64,000 nt of DNA from Streptomyces sp. NBC_00286 (lineage in GTDB: Bacteria; Actinomycetota; Actinomycetes; Streptomycetales; Streptomycetaceae), in NCBI RefSeq assembly GCF_036173125.1, contig NZ_CP108054.1, forward strand, positions 7,097,001 to 7,161,000, given 5' to 3'. Shown here piece after piece: positions 59,851 to 64,000 of the stretch. The first letter of the stretch is position 1; the number at the start of each line of letters is the position of its first letter. The notes beneath the pieces were generated by a model. That model was not told the DNA's origin. It searched no databases and saw only the letters and a list, made by a program, of their open reading frames with translations. Made by a program: the position numbers and the translations under genes.

Positions 59851-60924
59851 TCAGGCGTCTCGGCCTTCAGCAGGACTGTTGCCCTCCCGCTCACCCTGAA
59901 GGGCGGGCGGCGGGGCCGTGGTTCCTCGTGGGATCAGGTGTGTGGGCAGGACGATGTGCCGGCTGAGGTCCGCGTCGGAGTCGTTGATGAGTTCCAGGGC
60001 GAGTTCGGCGGCGATACGGCCCATGTCGGAGGGGGACTGGGCCACGGTGGACAGGTCGAGCCATTCGGCCATCAGTTGGTCGTCGAAGCCGAGGACGGAG
60101 ATCCGTTCGGGCACCTCGATCTGGACGGTGCGCAGGCTCAGGATGAGGGAGGCGGCGAGATCGTCCTGCTCGGCGAAGATCGCTGTGGGTGGTTCGCGCA
60201 GGCTCAGCAGGTTGCCGACGGCCTGGGTGGTGCCGCGTTTGTCGCGTGGCGGCGTGGTGACGACCAGGTCGTCGTCGAGGGGGATGCCCGCCTCGGTGAG
60301 CGCCTGCTGGTAGCCGAGGAGGCGATCGCGTGAACTGAAGCTGAAGCCGCGGGCGTTGACGGTGTGCGCGAAGGCGATCCGGCGGTGTCCGAGGTTGATC
60401 AGGTGGCGGGTGGCCTTGCAGGCGGCGGCGACGTCGTCGACGTAGACGCTGGGGCGGCCCTCGACGTGCTGGCTGATGTAGATGACCGGCATGCCCAGCT
60501 CGTCGAGGCGGGCGGTCTCCTCCTTGTTGAGGTCGAAGCAGAAGACCAGCAGCGCGTCCGCGTTGCGCCGGGCGGGGAGCCGCTCGAAGAACGCGGCCCG
60601 CTCGGCCAGGTCGGGCACCACGTAGACGGTCATCTCCATGCCCGCGCCGCGCAGCAGCGGGCCCAGGCTGGAGAGCGCCGCTCCCATGAACCACGAGTCG
60701 AGCGTCGGCACGAGCACCGCCATGACGCCGGTCCGACCGGTCACCAGGCTCGACGCCTGCCGCGAGATCGCGAAGTTCAGCTCACGGGCGGCCTTCTCGA
60801 CCCGCTCACGGATCTGCGGCGAGACCGATGTCAGGCCACGCATGGTGCGCGAGACGGTGGACGGGGAGACCCCCGCCCGTTCGGCGACGTCGGCCAACGT
60901 GGGGTGCCGCTGAGCTGGTGACAT
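59851..60924 (-). CDS. LacI-family transcriptional regulator
   Basis: 357 residues. The N-terminal helix-turn-helix and hinge are TLADVAERAGVSPSTVSRTM then RGLTSVSPQIRERVEKAARE. The sugar-binding domain follows (GRTGVMAVLVPTLDSWFMGA, PVIYISQHVEGRPSVYVDDV, TAIFAEQDDLAAS, ISVLGFDDQLMAEWLDLSTV). It should repress the divergent sugar importer and perhaps the nearby xylan genes until an oligosaccharide binds. GACAGCGCTGTC, a perfect LacI-like dyad, lies 45 bp upstream of its start. It could also bind the repeat near 61104. Confidence 0.95.
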   Translation of the reverse strand: MSPAQRHPTLADVAERAGVSPSTVSRTMRGLTSVSPQIRERVEKAARELNFAISRQASSLVTGRTGVMAVLVPTLDSWFMGAALSSLGPLLRGAGMEMTVYVVPDLAERAAFFERLPARRNADALLVFCFDLNKEETARLDELGMPVIYISQHVEGRPSVYVDDVAAACKATRHLINLGHRRIAFAHTVNARGFSFSSRDRLLGYQQALTEAGIPLDDDLVVTTPPRDKRGTTQAVGNLLSLREPPTAIFAEQDDLAASLILSLRTVQIEVPERISVLGFDDQLMAEWLDLSTVAQSPSDMGRIAAELALELINDSDADLSRHIVLPTHLIPRGTTAPPPALQGEREGNSPAEGRDA

Positions 60925-60968
60925 GAGCGGAAGTTAACACAGTTTGAGCCTCCAGCGGGACCCCTCGT

Positions 60969-60980
60969 GACAGCGCTGTC
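60969..60980. promoter_or_regulatory. Palindrome GACAGCGCTGTC, candidate LacI operator
   Basis: Perfect 12-bp dyad with a central CG, the form of many LacI-family operators. The 16 bp from 60972 recur, with one change, at 61104-61119. Confidence 0.6.
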
Positions 60981-61071
60981 TCAGCGGCTTTCGAGGAAGG
61001 CATGCCTGTTACACCCAGTACAGAGAGGGCGAGAGTTGCGTAAAGCATCCTCGCTGCTGCGACGTTACGCA

Positions 61072-61119
61072 TTGACTTCCAGTAAGTGCACTCCTACGGT
61101 GCAAGCGTTGTCTCAGCGG
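61072..61119 (+). promoter_or_regulatory. Promoter of the importer operon with an operator-like repeat
   Basis: TTGACT (61072) and TACGGT (61095) are 17 bp apart, a good -35/-10 pair. AGCGTTGTCTCAGCGG (61104-61119) begins just after the -10 box and repeats 60972-60987 with one difference. TGCGTAA (61037) and TTACGCA (61065), an inverted repeat, flank the upstream side. A repressor at 61104 would block initiation. Confidence 0.6.
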
Positions 61120-61291
61120 AGTCGAAGTCGTCACTTCGAAGTCACCCTTCGATGCTTTGAACTGCGCTTTTGATCTACAGAACCCAATGACAGCACAGTC
61201 TCGCAACAGAGCCATCCCAGAGGCATCTCGGCAGCTGCTCCCTACCGGGCGACCACGCCGAGACTTCGGTTCCGCACGTCCAGGAGAGACA

Positions 61292-62584
61292 GTGAACGCC
61301 AGAACCACCAGAGCCCTTCAGTGCTCGGCCGTGCTCGTCGCCGCCGGGCTCGTCCTCACCGCCTGCGGCTCCTCCGACGACAGCAGCTCCTCGGAGAAGT
61401 CCCCGTCGTTCTCGGGCCGCGGCCCCATCACGTTCGCGGCCGCCAAGGACAGCTCCGGCGTCGTCCAGAAGGTGATCGACAGCTGGAACAAGGAACACCC
61501 CAAGGAGAAGGTCACGTTCATACAGCTGCCGGCGGACGTGAACCAGCAGCGCCAGCAGATGATCCAGAACGCCGAGACGAAGTCCGACGCCTACACGGTG
61601 CTTTGGCTGGACGCGGTGTGGACCTCCGAGTTCGCCGCCCACCAGTGGATCGACCAGCTGCCTGCCGCGCAGTTCCCGCTGGACAAGATGCTCAAGCCGG
61701 TGGTGGAGACGGCCAAGTACCGCGACAGCCTGTACGCGGTCCCGCATCACTCCGACGGCGGCGTGTCGTACTACCGCTCCGACCTGCTGAAGAAGGCCGG
61801 CGTCAGCGCCCCGCCGGCCACCTGGGCGGAGATGAAGGCCGCCTGCGCCAAGGTCGAGAAGCTGCCCGAGGCCAAGGACATGGACTGCTACGCCGGCCAG
61901 TTCCAGAAGTACGAGGGCCTCACGGTCAACTTCTCCGAGGCCGTGAACTCCGCCGGCGGTGTCATCACCGACGCCAACGGCAAGCCGAACGTCGACACCC
62001 CCGAGGCCAAGAAGGGCCTGGACTTCCTCGTCGACTCCTTCAAGGACGGCACCATCCCCAAGGAGGCCATCACCTACCAGGAAGAGGAAGGCCGCCAGGC
62101 GTTCCAGTCCGGCAAGCTGGTCTTCCTGCGCAACTGGCCGTACGTATACGCCCAGGCCGAGAAGAGCAAGGTCGCGGGCAAGTTCGCGGTCGCGCCGCTG
62201 CCCGGCCTGAACGGGGCCGGCTCCTCCACCCTGGGCGGCCACAACGTGGCCCTGTCCTCCTTCGCCAAGAACAAGGCCACGGCGCTGGACTTCATGAAGT
62301 TCTTCACCAGCCAGGACAGCGCGAGCACGTTCCTCAAGGACGCTTCCATGGCACCGCCGTACGACGCCCTCTATGGCGACCAGGCGATGGTCAAGCAGTA
62401 CCCGTACCTCGCCGCGCTGAAGGAGTCGATCCTCAACGCCGTGCCCCGCCCCCAGGTGGTCCAGTACGGCGACGCGACCTCCGCGATCCAGCAGGAGGCG
62501 TACGCCGCCCTGAACGGTGACAAGTCCAGCGCACAGGCGCTGAAGGACCTGCAGTCCGAGCTGCAGAAGCTCGCGACGAAGTGA
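61292..62584 (+). CDS. Sugar ABC transporter substrate-binding lipoprotein
   Basis: 430 residues from GTG 61292 with AGGAGA upstream; the frame is open for 45 codons before it, in the leader. The lipoprotein signal is MNARTTRALQCSAVLVAAGL then VLTAC, with Cys25 as the lipid site. The mature part belongs to the family 1 sugar-binding proteins: PITFAAAKDSSGVVQKVIDS, YTVLWLDAVWTSEFAAHQWI, YAVPHHSDGGVSYYRSDLLK. It is divergent from the LacI gene and starts a new importer operon. With a xylan module nearby, a xylo-oligosaccharide ligand is plausible but not shown. Confidence 0.93.
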   Translation: MNARTTRALQCSAVLVAAGLVLTACGSSDDSSSSEKSPSFSGRGPITFAAAKDSSGVVQKVIDSWNKEHPKEKVTFIQLPADVNQQRQQMIQNAETKSDAYTVLWLDAVWTSEFAAHQWIDQLPAAQFPLDKMLKPVVETAKYRDSLYAVPHHSDGGVSYYRSDLLKKAGVSAPPATWAEMKAACAKVEKLPEAKDMDCYAGQFQKYEGLTVNFSEAVNSAGGVITDANGKPNVDTPEAKKGLDFLVDSFKDGTIPKEAITYQEEEGRQAFQSGKLVFLRNWPYVYAQAEKSKVAGKFAVAPLPGLNGAGSSTLGGHNVALSSFAKNKATALDFMKFFTSQDSASTFLKDASMAPPYDALYGDQAMVKQYPYLAALKESILNAVPRPQVVQYGDATSAIQQEAYAALNGDKSSAQALKDLQSELQKLATK

Positions 62585-62594
62585 GGAGGAGGCC

Positions 62595-63668
62595 GTGGTG
62601 GACGCCAAGACCCCACCCGACACGGCCGCGGCACGGCCGTCTGGTGCGGCAGACCGCCGCACCAGACGGCCCGCCGCGCCGGTGAACCCCCGAGGCAGGC
62701 AGAAACGGGCAACTGCAGGCTCCGGCCGGATGGCGGCCCTGCTGGTGTCCCCGACCCTGCTGGTGCTGACCGTCGTCGTGCTCTACCCGACGATCATGGC
62801 CCTGCGGGAATCGCTGTACGGGGCCAAGGGACTGGACCCGGACACCGGCTTCATCAGCGACACCGAGCCGTTCGTCGGACTGCAGAACTACGCCGACATC
62901 TTCGGCGAGGCCGGCGACCGGTTCTGGAACGCCTTCTGGAACACCACCTTCTTCACCGTCGTCACGGTGGGACTGGAGACGGTGATCGGTGTCGCCATGG
63001 CGCTGATCATGCACAAGGCGTTCCAGGGCCGCGCCCTGGTGCGGGCCAGCATCCTCATCCCCTGGGCGGTTCCCACGGCCATCTCTGGCCTGCTGTGGCG
63101 GTGGATCTTCAACAGCGACGGCATCGCCAACGCGCTGATCGGCCACCAGGTCCTGTGGACCACCGAGGGCTTCCACGCCAAGATCGCCGTCATCATCGCC
63201 GAGGTGTGGAAAACCGCCCCCTTCATCGGGCTGCTCGTCCTGGCCGGCCTGCAGGTGATCGGCAAGGAGGTCTACGAGGCGGCCCGCATGGACGGGGCGA
63301 GCCCCGTGCGCCAGTTCTGGCACATCACCCTGCCGCTGGTGAAGCCCGCCCTGCTGGTGGCGGTCCTCTTCCGCTGCCTGGACGCACTGCGGATGTTCGA
63401 CCTGCCCTACCTCCTCGTCGGCGCCCAGAAGAACTCGGTGGAAACCCTGTCCATGCTCGCGCAGAACGAGGCGTCCAACGTCCGCTTCGGACCGGCCGCC
63501 GCCTACGCGGTGATCCTCTTCCTCTACGTCTTCCTCATCGCCCTGGGATTCGTACGACTGCTGGGCGCGGACGTCGTCGGAGACGGCGCCGGCACCGCAC
63601 GCAAGTCCAAGCGCAAGGGCAGGCTCCGGCGCGCCCCGGCGCCCGGCGGTGCGGAGGTGCCAGCATGA
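62595..63668 (+). CDS. Sugar ABC transporter permease (MalF type)
   Basis: 357 residues from GTG 62595 (the next codon is also GTG) after GAGGAGG. A basic cytoplasmic N-terminus of about 45 residues precedes six predicted helices. The first helix is SPTLLVLTVVVLYPTIMALR and the EAA loop is EVYEAARMDGASPVRQFWHI. A long, basic C-terminal tail (KSKRKGRLRRAP) follows the last helix. It overlaps the next permease gene by ATGA (63665-63668). Confidence 0.94.
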   Translation: MVDAKTPPDTAAARPSGAADRRTRRPAAPVNPRGRQKRATAGSGRMAALLVSPTLLVLTVVVLYPTIMALRESLYGAKGLDPDTGFISDTEPFVGLQNYADIFGEAGDRFWNAFWNTTFFTVVTVGLETVIGVAMALIMHKAFQGRALVRASILIPWAVPTAISGLLWRWIFNSDGIANALIGHQVLWTTEGFHAKIAVIIAEVWKTAPFIGLLVLAGLQVIGKEVYEAARMDGASPVRQFWHITLPLVKPALLVAVLFRCLDALRMFDLPYLLVGAQKNSVETLSMLAQNEASNVRFGPAAAYAVILFLYVFLIALGFVRLLGADVVGDGAGTARKSKRKGRLRRAPAPGGAEVPA

Positions 63669-64000
63669 CCACTACAGCGAACACGACCACCAAGACGACC
63701 ATGACCACCCCGGCGAAGTGGCGAACCTGGCTGGTGTACGCGGGAGTTGCCCTGGTCGTGGCCTACTGCCTGGCCCCCTTCTACTGGATGCTGGTCTCCA
63801 GCCTGCGCCGCACCTCCGACATCTTCGACACCACACTGCTGCCCTCCCCGGTGTCGTTCGACAACTACCGGGCGGTGTTCGACCCCTCCCAGGGCTTCGG
63901 CCGCGCCCTGCTCAACAGCCTGATCGTCTCCGGCATCACCACCGTCCTGGCGTTGCTGCTGGCCACGTTCACCGCCTACGCCATGGCCCGGCTGGAGTTC
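63665..64000 (+). CDS. Sugar ABC transporter permease (MalG type), truncated by the window end
   Basis: The first 112 codons are present. A Thr-rich cytoplasmic start MTTTANTTTKTTMTTPAKWR is followed by a first helix WLVYAGVALVVAYCLAPFYW and MLVSSLRRTSDIFDT, the usual first loop of MalG-type permeases. The next helix, NSLIVSGITTVLALLLATFT, starts the transmembrane core. The rest lies outside the window, and any ATPase or intracellular xylosidase gene beyond it cannot be seen. Confidence 0.92.
   Translation, partial: MTTTANTTTKTTMTTPAKWRTWLVYAGVALVVAYCLAPFYWMLVSSLRRTSDIFDTTLLPSPVSFDNYRAVFDPSQGFGRALLNSLIVSGITTVLALLLATFTAYAMARLEF

Noticed and set aside
1..64000. CRISPR array
   Set aside because: The direct repeats found are either tandem without spacers (8481, 40247, 53441) or separated by kilobases (att cores). 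No cas genes are seen.

Overview
The window is high-GC actinobacterial DNA, almost certainly Streptomyces. Support: a dnaG/hrdA-type sigma factor pair, GTG and TTG starts, a rare TTA codon, twin-arginine secreted xylan enzymes, SpoIIE/HATPase phosphatases and NB-ARC/TPR proteins. No rRNA or CRISPR array was seen. The window opens inside one gene and closes inside another.

Layout. (1) 1-11.07 kb is chromosomal backbone: the end of an FAD oxidoreductase, dnaG, an hrdA-like sigma factor, a two-gene ABC exporter, an FGGY sugar kinase, a YtxH-like protein, two tRNA-Asn genes and a complete tRNA with a CAT anticodon (10998-11071). (2) 11.07-48.23 kb is the main find. The last 47 bp of that tRNA recur as six direct repeats (11027, 25591, 29867, 34825, 43256, 48185), cutting the region into five cassettes. 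The flanks of each copy keep the same plan at nearly constant offsets: paired 8-bp arm motifs 11 bp apart, and CTGACCTGC motifs close to the core. This looks like a tandem accretion array of integrative elements at a tRNA gene. No integrase, excisionase or transfer gene is visible in any cassette.

Cargo. Cassette A (11.1-25.6 kb) holds IS wreckage, a TetR-linked hydrolase with a perfect 60-bp palindrome, and two aromatic-degradation operons around one LysR gene: a two-component flavin monooxygenase with an acyl-CoA ligase, and a hydroxyquinol pathway (hydrolase, FAD hydroxylase, hydroxyquinol 1,2-dioxygenase, maleylacetate reductase). Both operons carry the same upstream box. Cassette B (25.6-29.9 kb) has quinone reductase, old yellow enzyme and MarR genes plus a HigBA-type toxin-antitoxin pair. 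Cassette C (29.9-34.8 kb) has a small protein coupled to an NB-ARC/TPR STAND protein and an ISL3 remnant. Cassette D (34.9-43.3 kb) has a TetR regulator, a sugar ABC importer, a beta-glucuronidase and a GH32 remnant that runs into the next repeat. Cassette E (43.3-48.2 kb) has a multidomain SpoIIE-type phosphatase and an aldehyde dehydrogenase.

(3) 48.2-64 kb follows the last repeat, which still has a right arm, so the array may once have continued. It holds a monoacylglycerol-lipase-like hydrolase, a Liv-type ABC system with a fused LivH-LivM permease and a divergent TetR-like regulator, a broken isoquinoline oxidoreductase locus, a xylan module (GH11 xylanase coupled to a CE4 acetylxylan esterase), a protein mannosyltransferase remnant, and a LacI regulator divergent from a sugar ABC importer that is cut by the window end.
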